From assembly GCA_034667225.1 (NCBI GenBank), contig JAXDKG010000001.1, forward strand, positions 62,001 to 126,000: a stretch of DNA of 64,000 nucleotides, read 5' to 3'. This stretch comes from DATMER01 sp034667225. Its GTDB lineage: Bacteria > Acidobacteriota > Thermoanaerobaculia > Multivoradales > UBA5704. The notes beneath the pieces are model-generated. The model was not told the DNA's origin and did not search any database. It saw nothing but the letters and a program-made list of their open reading frames with translations. Shown here piece by piece: positions 1-10,290 of this stretch. Both the position numbers and the translations under genes were made by a program. How positions within the stretch are numbered: position 1 is the first letter of the stretch; each line of letters opens with the position of its first letter.

Positions 1-1154
1 TCTTCGAGGTCGCCATCGCGCTGCTCCTGCTGGTCGGCGCGGGCCTGATGATCAAGAGCTTCGCCCTGATCAACCGGGTCGAGGTCGGTTTCGAGCGCGA
101 GAACGTGCTGACGTTGCAGGTGGCGCTCCCCGAGACCGAGTACGAGGGCTCCGAGATCTCGACCTTCTGGCGCGACCTGATCGGCCGCGTCCGCACCCTG
201 CCCGGGGTGACCGCGGCGGCGGCGACGAGCGTGCTGCCGGTGGACGAGTTCGCCGTCACCACCACGTTCACCCTGGAGAACGTGGCGAACGCCGGCCCGG
301 CCGAAACGCAGATGGCCAACTTCCGGCGGGTCAGCCCGGACTACTTCCGCGCCCTGGGCATCCCTCTCAGGACCGGCCGCTGGTTCCGCGACGGCGACGA
401 CCTCGCGGGCGCGCCGGTGGCGGTGGTCAGCGAGGAGATGGCCCGCCGCTACTGGGGCGCCGGTGGCGCGGTCGGCAAGCGTATCCTGCGCACCGCCGAG
501 GCGGCCAAGGAGCGCTGGCTGACGGTCGTGGGAGTCGTGGGCGACGTGCAGGACTCGGCCCTCGGCGCCGAGACCGGCGCGACCTTCTACGTGCCCATCG
601 CCCAGGGCGCGCGGCCGGCCATGTACCTGGTGGCCAGGACCTCGGTGGAGCCGATGAGCCTGGTGCCGTCCGTGTCCCGCGAGGTGCTGGCGCTGGACAA
701 GGACCAGCCGATCGCCGAGGTCAAGACGCTGGACGAGCGGGTCTCGGGCTCGCTTTCCAAGCGGCGCTTCACCACGTTCATGCTGACCCTGTTCGCCTCG
801 CTGGGCATGCTGCTGGCGGTGATGGGGATCTACGCCGTGCTCTCCTACTCGGTCAGCCAGCGCCACCATGAGATCGGCATCCGTATGGCCCTGGGAGCGC
901 AAAGCGGGGACGTGATCCGGCTGATCCTGAAGCGGGGCATGGGTCTCGCGGGTCTCGGCATGGTGCTCGGCCTCGCCGCCGCGTTCGCCTTCACCCGCGT
1001 GTTGGAAGGGCTGCTCTACGGCGTGGCGCCGACCGATCCGCTGGTCTTCTGCGCGATCGGCGCGGGGCTGATGCTGGTGGCGCTGATCGCCAGCTACCTG
1101 CCGGCGCGCCGGGCCGCGAAGTTCGATCCGCTAGTCACGCTGCGTCTGGATTAG
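1..1154 (+). CDS. ABC transporter permease, ADOP type (3' part)
   Basis: The open frame runs in from the left edge, so the 5' end lies outside the window and the ATG at 48 is internal. The visible part starts with a hydrophobic helix ending LLVGAGLMIKSF. A large periplasmic MacB-like domain of about 230 residues follows, then three C-terminal helices of the FtsX fold around a YSVSQRHHEIGIRMALGA motif, and the chain ends ARRAAKFDPLVTLRLD. The motif spacing matches the acidobacterial duplicated orphan permeases (ADOP), MacB/FtsX-like inner-membrane proteins that usually occur without a dedicated ATPase. No ATPase gene is visible here. The last 24 bases overlap the 3' end of the convergent NRPS gene. 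The substrate cannot be read from the sequence. The family call is firm; ADOP rather than generic MacB is likely. Confidence 0.85.
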   Translation, partial: FEVAIALLLLVGAGLMIKSFALINRVEVGFERENVLTLQVALPETEYEGSEISTFWRDLIGRVRTLPGVTAAAATSVLPVDEFAVTTTFTLENVANAGPAETQMANFRRVSPDYFRALGIPLRTGRWFRDGDDLAGAPVAVVSEEMARRYWGAGGAVGKRILRTAEAAKERWLTVVGVVGDVQDSALGAETGATFYVPIAQGARPAMYLVARTSVEPMSLVPSVSREVLALDKDQPIAEVKTLDERVSGSLSKRRFTTFMLTLFASLGMLLAVMGIYAVLSYSVSQRHHEIGIRMALGAQSGDVIRLILKRGMGLAGLGMVLGLAAAFAFTRVLEGLLYGVAPTDPLVFCAIGAGLMLVALIASYLPARRAAKFDPLVTLRLD

Positions 1155-4100
1155 CAGCTCCGCGAGGATCTCCTCCATCGCGAGCTGCTCGGGGAGGGGG
1201 AGCGCGCTGCGCTCCTCCTCGAGGATCTCCGCCACGCGGGCGACCGTCGGCTTTTCGAACACCTTGCGCAGGTCGAGCTGCACCGGCAGCACGTCCTGGA
1301 TCAGCGTCACGACCTGGGTGGCCATGAGGGAGTTGCCGCCGAGGTCGAAGAAGCTGGCGTCGCGCGGCACCTCGCCGCTTCCCAGGACTTCGGCGAAGAC
1401 GACGGCGACGAGCATTTCCGTGGGCGTGCGCGGGGCCTCTCCGGACGGCGCCGGCTCGGCCAGCGGGGCGGGGAGCGCGCGGCGGTCGACCTTGCCTCCC
1501 GGCGTCAGCGGCAGGGCCTCGATTCGCACGAAGGCGGCCGGCACCATGTACTCGGGGAGCTTTCCGCGCAGCCAGTCCCGGAGCTCGCCGGACGAGGGCT
1601 CCCGCTCCGGCTCGGGCACATACCAGGCGGCCAGCCGGCGATCGTTCGGCCGGTCCTCCCGCACCGCCACCACGGCTTGGCGTACCCCGGGATGGCGCAG
1701 CAGGACCGACTCGATCTCCTCCGGCTCGACGCGGAAGCCCCGGATCTTCACCTGGTGATCGATCCGTCCGAGGAATTGCAGGTTGCCGTCCGGCAACCGG
1801 CGGGCCAGGTCGCCCGTGCGGTAGAGCCGGGAGCCGGCGGTCTCCGAGAAGGGGTCCGGCAGGAACCGCTCCGCCGTGAGGTCCGGCCGCTTCCAATAGC
1901 CCCGGGCCACGCCTTCGCCCCCGGCGGTCAGCTCTCCGGGCACTCCGGGCGGCACGGGATGCAGATGGCCGTCGAGGATGTACACGGCGGTGTTGGCGAG
2001 CGGATGCCCCAAGGGCACGAAGCCGAGGCGGGAGTCCTCGGGCAGGCAGATCCAATCGGTGGTGTCGATGGAGATCTCGGTGGGGCCGTACTGGTTGCGC
2101 AGGACCGCCGGCACTCGCCCGAGGCAGCGCTGCTCGAGCCCCAGTGGGAGCGCCTCGCCGCCGGAGAAGACGTAGCGCAGGCTGGTGCACTCCTCCAACC
2201 CGTCCTGGGCCACGAACATCTGCAGCATCGAGGGGATGAAGTGGATCATGGTGATCCCGTGCTCCCGGATCGTCCGCACCAGGGAGGCGGGATCGCGCTG
2301 CTCGCCGGGCCGGGCGAGGACCACGCGGGCTCCAGCGATGAGCGGGCCGAAGCACTCCCAGACCGAGAAGTCGAAGCTGAACGAAGCCTTCTGGAGGATG
2401 CGGTCCTGCGGCGTCACCGGATACGCGCCCTGGGCCCAGAGGATGCGGTTCACCACGCCGCCGTGGCGCACCAGGACCCCCTTGGGGCGGCCGGTCGAGC
2501 CCGAGGTGTAGATGACGTAGGCCAGGTCGTCCGGCGTGGCCCCTCCGGCGGGGCGGTCCAGGCTCTCCCCGGCCTCTTCGTCCAGGAGGAGAACGCGCGC
2601 CGTTCCGGAAGGGACCTTCCCGGCCAGATGCCGCTGGGTCAGCAGCACGGGGACGCCGGAGTCCTCGACGAGATAGGCGAGGTGCTCCCGGGGGTACTCG
2701 GGGTCGAGGGGCACGTAGGCGCCGCCGGCCTTGAGGATGGCCAGCATGCCCACCACCATCTCCGGCGAGCGCTCGGCGCAGAGGCCGACGAGCACGCCCA
2801 GACCGGCCCCGAGCGAGCGCAGCCGGTGCGCCAGATGATTGGCGCGGAGGTCGAGCTCGCGGTAGGTCAGGCTGGTCTCTCCCGCCACGACAGTTACGGT
2901 GTCGGGGGTCCGCTCCGCTTGTTCCTCGACGAGCTGATGGAGAGTGGACCTCCGGTACCCGCGGCCGGTGTCGTTCCATTCCCCCAGAAGATGGTGGCGC
3001 TCGGCCTGCGAGAGCAGCGGCAGGTCGGAGATGCGAGCCTCCGGCGAGGCCGCGATCCCTTCCAGCAGCACCCGGAGGTGTCCGAGCCAGCGTTGGATGG
3101 TCGCGGCGTCGAAGAGGTCGGTCGCGTACTCGGCGCGCGCGCCGTCCGGGGCAATCTGGAGCCAGAGGTCGAACCTGGAGGTTCCGGTGTCGATGTCGAG
3201 GAGCCTGCCGCGCAGGGGAGGCAGGGCTTCGCGGACGGAGAAAGACACCTGGAAGAGCGGCGACCGCGAGAGATCCCTCTCCGGCTCCAGCTCCGCGACC
3301 AGGCGCTCGAAGGGGAGATCCTGGTGGGCATGGGTGGACAGCACCGTCTCGCGCACCCTGCCGAGAGCCTCGGCAAAGGTGGGCTCTCCCGACAGATCCG
3401 CGCGCAGGACCAGATTGTTGACGAAGAAGCCGACGAGATCCTCGATCTCCCGCCGGCCGCGGTTGGCAACGGGCGAGCCCACGACGACGTCCGTCTGGCC
3501 GGTGAGGCGATGGAGGAGGATCTGCCACGCGGCGAGCATTTGCATGAACGGCGTCGTGCGCCGGTCCCGGGGGAGAGCGGGCAGAGCAGCGAAGACCACG
3601 CCGCCGCGGAAGGACTGCGCGGCCGGCCGCGGCCGGTCCGTGGGCAGCTCCAGGGTAGGGAGGCCTGACAGCCGCTCCTTCCACCAGGCGAGCTGCCCGT
3701 CCAGCAGCTCGGCGGGCCAGCGGCGCTGCCAGTCCGCGTAGTCGGCATATTGGAAAGGAAGCTCCGGCAGGCTCTGTCCCCCCACCTCCCGCACCAGCAG
3801 ATCGAGGGACCAGCCGTCGCAGATGATGTGGTGCAGGGTCAGGAGGAGCCTGGAGGATTCGCCCAGGCGGAGGAGGGCGATGCGCACCAGCGGCCCCCGC
3901 AGCAAATCGAAGGGCCGGCGGGCCTCTTCCAAGGAAAGGCGGTCCGCCTCCTCCTGCCGGAGCAGGGGAGGGAGGGTCCGGAGGTCCACCACGGGCAGCG
4001 GCCGGGGCCGATAGGGCTCCACGACCTGCATCGGCCTGCCCTGGACCGTGGTGAAGCGCGTGCGGAGCGTTTCATGACGCCGCGCCACCTCCGAGAAGGC

Positions 4101-7100
4101 GCGCTCCAGGGCCGTCTCGTCCAGCGGATTGCTCAGATCCACGGCCTGGAAGACGTTGTAGACCGCGCTGTCCGGAAGCAACCGGTCCATGACCCAGAGG
4201 CGCTCCTGGGCGAAGGACAGGGCGAGCGGCCCGCCGCGGGGGACCCTCCGGAAGGCCGGCATGGGGAGCTGGTCTCGTCCGGCCGATGCGACGAGGAGCG
4301 CCAAGCTCTCTAAAGTGGGGGCCTCGAACAGGGCACGCAGCGGGAGATCGGTCCCAAAAGCTTGGTTCACCCGAGATATCAACCGCGTCGCGAGGAGCGA
4401 GTGCCCGCCTAGCTCGAAGAAGCTGCGGCGCCGGCTCACGCCCTCGATCCCCAGCACCTCTTCCCAGATCTCCGCGAGGGCGGTCTCATCCGCGGTGGCC
4501 GGGGCCTCGCCTATATTGCCCATATTCGGAGCCGGTTCGGGATCGGGCAGGGCCCGGCGGTCCACCTTGCCGTTGGGGGTCAGCGGCAGGGCTTCGAGCG
4601 TCATGAACAGGGACGGGATCATGGGCTCGGGGAGCCGCCGGGTTAGCCACGCCCGCAGCTCCGCCGGATCGGCATCGCCCACGATGTACGCCGCGAGCCG
4701 TCCATCGCGGACCGCGGCCACGGCCCGCGACACGGCCGGGTGCGCCTCCAAGGCGGCCTCGACCTCCCCGAGCTCGACGCGGAAGCCGCGCACCTTCACC
4801 TGCTGGTCGAGGCGGCCGAGGATCTCCAGCCGCCCGTCCGGGAGCCGGCGCGCCAGGTCGCCCGTGCGGTAGAGCCGCGCACCGGGCTCGCCGAAGGGAT
4901 CGGGAGCGAAGCGTTCGGCCGTCAGGTCCGGTCGTCCGCTGTAGCCGCGGGCGACGCCTGAGCCGCCGATCAGCAGCTCTCCTGTGACACCCACGGGCAC
5001 CGGCTGGAGCCTCCGATCCACGAGGTGGATCGACTCGTTTGCGAGCGGCCGGCCTATGGAAACCGTTCGGTCGACCCGGTAGGCCGAGGACCAGACCGTG
5101 GTTTCGGTCGGGCCATAAAGGTTCCAGAGCGCGGAGGTCCTGTCCAGGAGGCTCCGGGCCAATTCGCGGGGCAGGGCCTCGCCTCCGCAGAAGGCCGTGA
5201 GGCCCGGAGACCCGGACCAGCCCGACTCGATCAGCATCTGCCAGGTCGACGGCGTGGCCTGGAGCACGGTCGCGCCCGAGCGCTCGATCTCCACGGCCAG
5301 GAGGGCGCCGTCCGCGGCCACCTCCCGGCTGGCCAGCACCACCCGGGCTCCCACGGTCAGGGGCAGGAGGATCTCCAGCGCGGCGATGTCGAAGGAGAGC
5401 GTCGTGACCGCGAGGAGCACGTCGTCTTCCCGCAGCCGTTCCGCCATCGAGGCCAGGAAGCTGGCCAGCGCGCGATGCGGCACCTGGACGCCCTTGGGCC
5501 GTCCGGTGGACCCCGAGGTAAAGATCGTATAGGCGAGGCTCTCCGGCAAAGCAGGGACGGCAGGCGCCTCCGTTCCGGCGTGCCGCTCGGGAGAGAGCAC
5601 GAAGCGGACCCCGGAGTCCTCGATCATCCCGTCCAGCCGCTCCTGCGGAAAGGAGGGATCGAGGGGGACGTAGAGCCCGCCGGCCTTGAGGATGCCGAGC
5701 AGGCCCACGACCGTCTCGATCGAGCGCTCGGCCGGCAGGCCCACGGCCACCTCCGGACCTACGCCGAGCTCCCGCAGGAGGTGAGCCAAGCCATTGGCGC
5801 GGCCCGCCAGCTCGCGATAGGAGAGGTCCACGCCCCCGCAGGAGAGGGCGACGGCATCCGGAGAGCGCTCCACCCGGGCATCGAAGAGGAGGTGGACACA
5901 CGTGTCCGGGAGCGGCGAGCGGGTGTCGTTCCACTCGCGGAGGAGCTGCCCCGTCTCCTCCGGCCCGAGGAGCGGCAGCTCGGTCACCGGCCGCTCCGGA
6001 TCGGCGAGCCCGGCGTCCAGCAGGGTCTGGAGATACCTGGCCCAGCGGAGCACGCTAATACCGTCGAAGAGGTCGGTGTCGTGTTCGATCCAGCCCTCGA
6101 TCCGGTCTCCGGACAGGCGCAGCGACAGGGTCAGCTCGAGCTTGGCCGTGCCGTTGCCGATCTCCTCGACCAGGAAAGGCGAGTCCCCCGCCGGCTGGAG
6201 GGCGAGCATGGCCTGGAAGAGCGGCGTGCGGCTCGGGTCCCGCTCCGGCTGGAGCTCGTCCACCAGCCTGCCGAACGGGACGTCCTGGTGCAGGAAGGCA
6301 TCCAGCGCCGTGCGCCGGACGCTCTCTACCGACTCGCGGAGCCCGAGCGCGGTGCCGAAGCGGGTCCGCAGCACGACGGTGTTGACGAACAGCCCGATCA
6401 GCCCCTCGATCTCGATCCGGTCGCGGTTGGCCACGGGCACGCCGACGCGGATGTCGTCCTGGCTGCTCAGCCGGTGGAGGAGGACCTGGAAGGCTGTAAG
6501 GAGCATCATGAACGGGGTGGCGCCAGCGGCGCGGGCGAGCTGTCCAAGCCCCCGGACCGTTCCCGGAGGAAGGAGCACGGGCAGGCTGGCTCCGCGGTGC
6601 CTCTGCCGGGGCGGCCGCGGGCGGTCGAGCGGCAGCTCGAGCGGATGGAGATCCCCGGCCAGCTCGTCCAGCCACCAGCCGAGCTGCGCCTCCGGCTGCG
6701 CGCGCTCCCACAGCGCGTAGTCGGCATACTGGACCGGCAGCTCCGGGAGAGCCTCGCCGCGGAGCAGCGCCGACAGCTCCCGTGCCAGGATCTCCACTGA
6801 CCAGCCATCCGCCACGGCGTGGTGGATGTTCAGGAGGAGCCGGTATTCCCGGGCGCCGAGGCGGAGGAAGAAGGTCCGCAGGAGCGGTCCACGGCCGAGG
6901 TCGAAGGGCCGGCGTGCCTCTTCGGTAGCCAGCCGCCGCGCCTCGCCGGCCGGATCCGGGAGCGCGGCGAGGTCGAGCACCGGCAGCTCGACCGGCGCGG
7001 GAGGAGCGATTTCCTGCCAGGGCTCGCTGTCTGGAAAAGAGGTACGGAGAGCCTCGTGGCGAGCCACGATCACGGAGAGGCAGGCCTGCAATTCCACCGG

Positions 7101-10100
7101 GCCGGTGGAGAGATGGACCAGGCCCGGCATGTTGTACGCCGGGCTGCCGGGGTCCAGAAGGTGCAGGAACCAGAGGCGTTCCTGGGCATGGGAGAGGGGA
7201 ATCCGTCCCTCCCGGGAGACCCTTTTTATCGGCGGAGATGGGGAGGTGCCCGCGAGCTCCCGCAGCCTCCGGGCGAGGCCGGACAGCTTGGTCTCCTCGA
7301 ACAACGCCTGCAACGGCATCTCGACGCCGAAGACCTGGCGGACCCGCGCCGCCACACGCGTGGCCAGCAGCGAATGACCGCCCAGCTCGAAGAAGTCGTC
7401 CTCGGGGAGCACCCGCTCCACCTGCAGCACCTCCGACCAGATCCCTGCCAGCAGCTCCTCGAACGGCGTGCTCGCTCGCGGCTGGGGCCGGTCGACCGAT
7501 ACCGTCAAGGCTGCGCGGTCCACCTTGCCCGCAGGCGTCAGTGGCAGGGCCGGGAGGAAGACGAACGAGGCCGGGATCAGGGCCTCGGGGAGGAGCCGGC
7601 GGAGATGAGGCTTGAGGTCGGAGATCGGGCCTGCCACCCAGGCGACCAGCACTGAACCCCGGAGGTCCACGGCGGCTTCCCGCACCGTCGGGTGGCGGAG
7701 GAGAGCCGCCTCGATCTCTCCGGGCTCGATGCGCACGCCCCGGACCTTGATCTGCCGGTCGAGGCGTCCGAGATACTCCAGGTTGCCGTCCGGCCGCCAG
7801 CGGACCAGGTCGCCGGTCCGGTAGAGCCTCTCTCCTCTGCCGGTGATGGGGTTGGGCACGAAGCGCTCGGCGGTCAGGTCCGGCCGTCCCCGGTAGGCCC
7901 GGGCCAGCCCCTCGCCCGCCAGCCCGAGCTCGCCCGCGACCCCGACAGGCACGAGCTGGAAGTCGCGGTCCAGCACATGGGCCCGCGTGTTGGCGATCGG
8001 CGAGCCGATGTGCGGATTCCCCTCCCCCTGGGGATCGACCCGGCCCGACGTGGCCACGATCGTGCTCTCCGTCGGACCATAGTGGTTGATCAGGGTGAAC
8101 GGGATGCCCGGAGCAGGCCGCAGCCGCAGCCGGTCGCCGCCCGTGAACAGAACGCGGATGGCGAGGCCCTCGGGCAGCGGCTCGGCGAGCACCGCCTCGG
8201 CGAGCGGCGTCGGCAGGCTCAACACCGTGATCCGCTGCTCCGCAGCCCAGGCGAGGAGCGCGGGCGGCGAGAGGATGCTCTCCGGCGGCGGCACGAAGAG
8301 CGAGGCGCCCGCCGTCAGCGCTGTCCACATCTCGAAGACCGAGACGTCGACTCCGGGGCTGGCCACGAGCGCTGTCCGGTCCGAGGGTTCCAGGCCAAGG
8401 ATCCGGCAGTGCCAGGCGATCAGGCTGGAGAGGCCGCGATGCCGCAGCTCCACTCCCTTGGGCCTGCCCGTCGAGCCTGAGGTGTAGATGACGTAGGCGA
8501 TGGAATCGGGATCGGTCCTCACGGGAAAAGGCGTGCCCTCACCCTCCGGGATCGCCGTCAGCTCCAGGACCGCGGCCGAATCCTTCAGGATCCACCGCAC
8601 CCGCTCCTCCGGGTTCGCCGGATCAATCGGCAGATAGGCGCCCCCGGCCTCCAGCACTGCCAGAGCTGCCATGACTAGCTCGGGCGAGCGCTCCAGCCTC
8701 AGGGCAACGACCGTCTCGGGTCCAACGCCCTGCGCCCGCAGGCGTCCCGCGAGGCCGTCCACCCGCCGGGCCAGCTCGCCATAGGTGAGCCGGCCGCCGT
8801 GCCACGCGACCGCGAGCGCATCCGGAGTGCGCTCCGCCCAGAGCCGGAACATCTGATGGACCGGCTCCCGCGGCACCTCGGCCTCGGTCCGGTTCCACGA
8901 GGCCAACTGCGCGATCTCCTCCGGAGTCAGGAGCGGCAGCTCGGAGATCCGGGTCTCGGGGTCCTCCGCGGCGGCTTCCAGGATTGTCGCCAGGTGCCGG
9001 AGGAGGCGCTCGGCCGTGGCCGGCTCGAACAGGTCGGCATTGAAGACCAGGGTCAGTTCGAGGCCCCGGGAGGTCTCCGCGGCCATCAGCTCCAGGTCGA
9101 ATTGAGCAAAATGCCGCTCCAGGGGCAGGGACTCCAGGACCAGGGGGCCGGTCCGCACCTCGGCCCCCTCGATGCCCAGGGAGAAGGCGGCGAGGTCGCC
9201 CGTGCCCCGCAGATGGGTCCGCTGGAAGGCGAGCATCACCTGAAACACCGGCGGCCGCGCCGGGTCCCGCTCTGGCTGGAGCCGCTCGACGAGCAGGGGA
9301 AACGGATATTCCTGGTGACGGAGAGCCCCCATCGCCACGCCGCGCACCCTTTCCAGGAGCTGAGCGAAGGTGGGCGAGCCCGACAGGTCCGACCGCAGGA
9401 CCACCGGGTTCACGAAGTAACCCAGAGTGTCGTCGAAACCGGGCGCCAGGCGGCCCGACATGGGCGACCCGATCAGCAGGTCGGTCTGCCCAGACAGGCG
9501 GTGGAGCAGCACATCGAGCCCGGCGACCAAGAACGGGAACGCCCGGCTTGCGGGCAGCTCCAGCCTCATCCGCCGGGTGCGCGAGCCGCCCCGGAAGGAC
9601 CGCACGGCCGGGCGCGGCCGGTCCGCGGGCAGCTCGCAGACCGGCAGCTCGCCCGCCAGCCGTTCCCGCCAGTAGGTCCAGTGCCGCTCCGCCGCCCGCC
9701 CCTCCAGGCGCTCGCGCTCCCTGGCCACGAAGGCGCTGTAAGGCGCCGGCGGAGGGTCCGGGAGGCCTCCTTCGTACAGCGCCCCCAACTCGCGCACGAT
9801 CAGGGCGAGCGATCCGAGGTCCGCGATCAGGTGATGGATCACCAGGAGAACGACGTCGTCCCCCCCGGTCCGCACCAGCCGCACGCGGAGCAACGGGTCC
9901 CTCTCCAGATCGAAGGGCCGTTCCGCCTCTCTCTGGAGGAGCCCGTCGCCCCAGTCCTCCTCCCGGAAGTCGAGCCTGCTCTCCGGGTGAAGGCGCTGGA
10001 CCGGCCCGTCCGGCGTTTCATGGAAGCTCAGCCGCAGGGCGTCGTGCCGCTCCGTCAACTGCTCGAAAGCGCAGCGGAGGCGGTCGGAGTCGAGCCGGCC

Positions 10101-10211
10101 ACGGACGCGGGCCGCGGCGGCGATGTTCCACGCCGCTGCCTCCGGCCGCAGCCGTTGCAGGAACCAAAGGGCCCTCTGACCGTGGGAGAGCGGAAACTCG
10201 TTTGAATCCAA
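1131..10211 (-). CDS. Three-module non-ribosomal peptide synthetase, C-A-T x3, no thioesterase
   Basis: This 3026-residue megasynthase has three complete condensation-adenylation-carrier modules. The C-domain motifs are HHLIADL (about residue 125), HHAVADG (about 1133) and HHIICDG (about 2130). The A-domain P-loops YTSGSTGRPKG, FTSGSTGRPKG and YTSGSTGRPKG lie near 578, 1566 and 2570. Carrier motifs GGHSLL, GGHSLL and GGNSLM (phosphopantetheine Ser) lie near 945, 1937 and 2960. Hand alignment to GrsA gives binding-pocket codes DVFSFGHIVK, DILQFGLVWK and DFWHFGQIDK. The second is one or two residues from the classic glycine code. The third shares D, W, H, I, D and K with the serine code, which is weak. 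The first is unassigned. The chain stops about 65 residues after the last carrier Ser, with no thioesterase, reductase or epimerase. A leading C domain fits acylation of the first residue or docking to another synthetase. The start is TTG at 10211; the frame is closed by a stop at 10266-10268 and no other start was found. No MbtH, phosphopantetheinyl transferase or exporter gene is adjacent. Confidence 0.93.
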   Translation of the reverse strand: MDSNEFPLSHGQRALWFLQRLRPEAAAWNIAAAARVRGRLDSDRLRCAFEQLTERHDALRLSFHETPDGPVQRLHPESRLDFREEDWGDGLLQREAERPFDLERDPLLRVRLVRTGGDDVVLLVIHHLIADLGSLALIVRELGALYEGGLPDPPPAPYSAFVARERERLEGRAAERHWTYWRERLAGELPVCELPADRPRPAVRSFRGGSRTRRMRLELPASRAFPFLVAGLDVLLHRLSGQTDLLIGSPMSGRLAPGFDDTLGYFVNPVVLRSDLSGSPTFAQLLERVRGVAMGALRHQEYPFPLLVERLQPERDPARPPVFQVMLAFQRTHLRGTGDLAAFSLGIEGAEVRTGPLVLESLPLERHFAQFDLELMAAETSRGLELTLVFNADLFEPATAERLLRHLATILEAAAEDPETRISELPLLTPEEIAQLASWNRTEAEVPREPVHQMFRLWAERTPDALAVAWHGGRLTYGELARRVDGLAGRLRAQGVGPETVVALRLERSPELVMAALAVLEAGGAYLPIDPANPEERVRWILKDSAAVLELTAIPEGEGTPFPVRTDPDSIAYVIYTSGSTGRPKGVELRHRGLSSLIAWHCRILGLEPSDRTALVASPGVDVSVFEMWTALTAGASLFVPPPESILSPPALLAWAAEQRITVLSLPTPLAEAVLAEPLPEGLAIRVLFTGGDRLRLRPAPGIPFTLINHYGPTESTIVATSGRVDPQGEGNPHIGSPIANTRAHVLDRDFQLVPVGVAGELGLAGEGLARAYRGRPDLTAERFVPNPITGRGERLYRTGDLVRWRPDGNLEYLGRLDRQIKVRGVRIEPGEIEAALLRHPTVREAAVDLRGSVLVAWVAGPISDLKPHLRRLLPEALIPASFVFLPALPLTPAGKVDRAALTVSVDRPQPRASTPFEELLAGIWSEVLQVERVLPEDDFFELGGHSLLATRVAARVRQVFGVEMPLQALFEETKLSGLARRLRELAGTSPSPPIKRVSREGRIPLSHAQERLWFLHLLDPGSPAYNMPGLVHLSTGPVELQACLSVIVARHEALRTSFPDSEPWQEIAPPAPVELPVLDLAALPDPAGEARRLATEEARRPFDLGRGPLLRTFFLRLGAREYRLLLNIHHAVADGWSVEILARELSALLRGEALPELPVQYADYALWERAQPEAQLGWWLDELAGDLHPLELPLDRPRPPRQRHRGASLPVLLPPGTVRGLGQLARAAGATPFMMLLTAFQVLLHRLSSQDDIRVGVPVANRDRIEIEGLIGLFVNTVVLRTRFGTALGLRESVESVRRTALDAFLHQDVPFGRLVDELQPERDPSRTPLFQAMLALQPAGDSPFLVEEIGNGTAKLELTLSLRLSGDRIEGWIEHDTDLFDGISVLRWARYLQTLLDAGLADPERPVTELPLLGPEETGQLLREWNDTRSPLPDTCVHLLFDARVERSPDAVALSCGGVDLSYRELAGRANGLAHLLRELGVGPEVAVGLPAERSIETVVGLLGILKAGGLYVPLDPSFPQERLDGMIEDSGVRFVLSPERHAGTEAPAVPALPESLAYTIFTSGSTGRPKGVQVPHRALASFLASMAERLREDDVLLAVTTLSFDIAALEILLPLTVGARVVLASREVAADGALLAVEIERSGATVLQATPSTWQMLIESGWSGSPGLTAFCGGEALPRELARSLLDRTSALWNLYGPTETTVWSSAYRVDRTVSIGRPLANESIHLVDRRLQPVPVGVTGELLIGGSGVARGYSGRPDLTAERFAPDPFGEPGARLYRTGDLARRLPDGRLEILGRLDQQVKVRGFRVELGEVEAALEAHPAVSRAVAAVRDGRLAAYIVGDADPAELRAWLTRRLPEPMIPSLFMTLEALPLTPNGKVDRRALPDPEPAPNMGNIGEAPATADETALAEIWEEVLGIEGVSRRRSFFELGGHSLLATRLISRVNQAFGTDLPLRALFEAPTLESLALLVASAGRDQLPMPAFRRVPRGGPLALSFAQERLWVMDRLLPDSAVYNVFQAVDLSNPLDETALERAFSEVARRHETLRTRFTTVQGRPMQVVEPYRPRPLPVVDLRTLPPLLRQEEADRLSLEEARRPFDLLRGPLVRIALLRLGESSRLLLTLHHIICDGWSLDLLVREVGGQSLPELPFQYADYADWQRRWPAELLDGQLAWWKERLSGLPTLELPTDRPRPAAQSFRGGVVFAALPALPRDRRTTPFMQMLAAWQILLHRLTGQTDVVVGSPVANRGRREIEDLVGFFVNNLVLRADLSGEPTFAEALGRVRETVLSTHAHQDLPFERLVAELEPERDLSRSPLFQVSFSVREALPPLRGRLLDIDTGTSRFDLWLQIAPDGARAEYATDLFDAATIQRWLGHLRVLLEGIAASPEARISDLPLLSQAERHHLLGEWNDTGRGYRRSTLHQLVEEQAERTPDTVTVVAGETSLTYRELDLRANHLAHRLRSLGAGLGVLVGLCAERSPEMVVGMLAILKAGGAYVPLDPEYPREHLAYLVEDSGVPVLLTQRHLAGKVPSGTARVLLLDEEAGESLDRPAGGATPDDLAYVIYTSGSTGRPKGVLVRHGGVVNRILWAQGAYPVTPQDRILQKASFSFDFSVWECFGPLIAGARVVLARPGEQRDPASLVRTIREHGITMIHFIPSMLQMFVAQDGLEECTSLRYVFSGGEALPLGLEQRCLGRVPAVLRNQYGPTEISIDTTDWICLPEDSRLGFVPLGHPLANTAVYILDGHLHPVPPGVPGELTAGGEGVARGYWKRPDLTAERFLPDPFSETAGSRLYRTGDLARRLPDGNLQFLGRIDHQVKIRGFRVEPEEIESVLLRHPGVRQAVVAVREDRPNDRRLAAWYVPEPEREPSSGELRDWLRGKLPEYMVPAAFVRIEALPLTPGGKVDRRALPAPLAEPAPSGEAPRTPTEMLVAVVFAEVLGSGEVPRDASFFDLGGNSLMATQVVTLIQDVLPVQLDLRKVFEKPTVARVAEILEEERSALPLPEQLAMEEILAELLIQTQRD

Positions 10212-10255
10212 GGAACGGGATGATAGCTCGTAAAAAGGATCGGGGCCTCCCTGCC

Positions 10256-10290
10256 GATAGCGGCACTATCAAGTCGATAGTGGTACTACC
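10256..10290. promoter_or_regulatory. Helically phased half-site array between NRPS and protease genes
   Basis: Four pentamers occur exactly 10 bp apart with alternating orientation: GATAG (10256), CTATC (10266), GATAG (10276) and CTACC (10286, one mismatch). The middle pair extends to a perfect 7-bp inverted repeat, CACTATC-AAGTC-GATAGTG (10264-10282). All half-sites therefore face one side of the helix. The element lies in the 159-bp divergent gap between the NRPS start and the metalloprotease start, about 45 bp from the NRPS start codon. It looks like a cooperative operator able to control one or both genes. The cognate regulator is not in the window. Confidence 0.5.
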
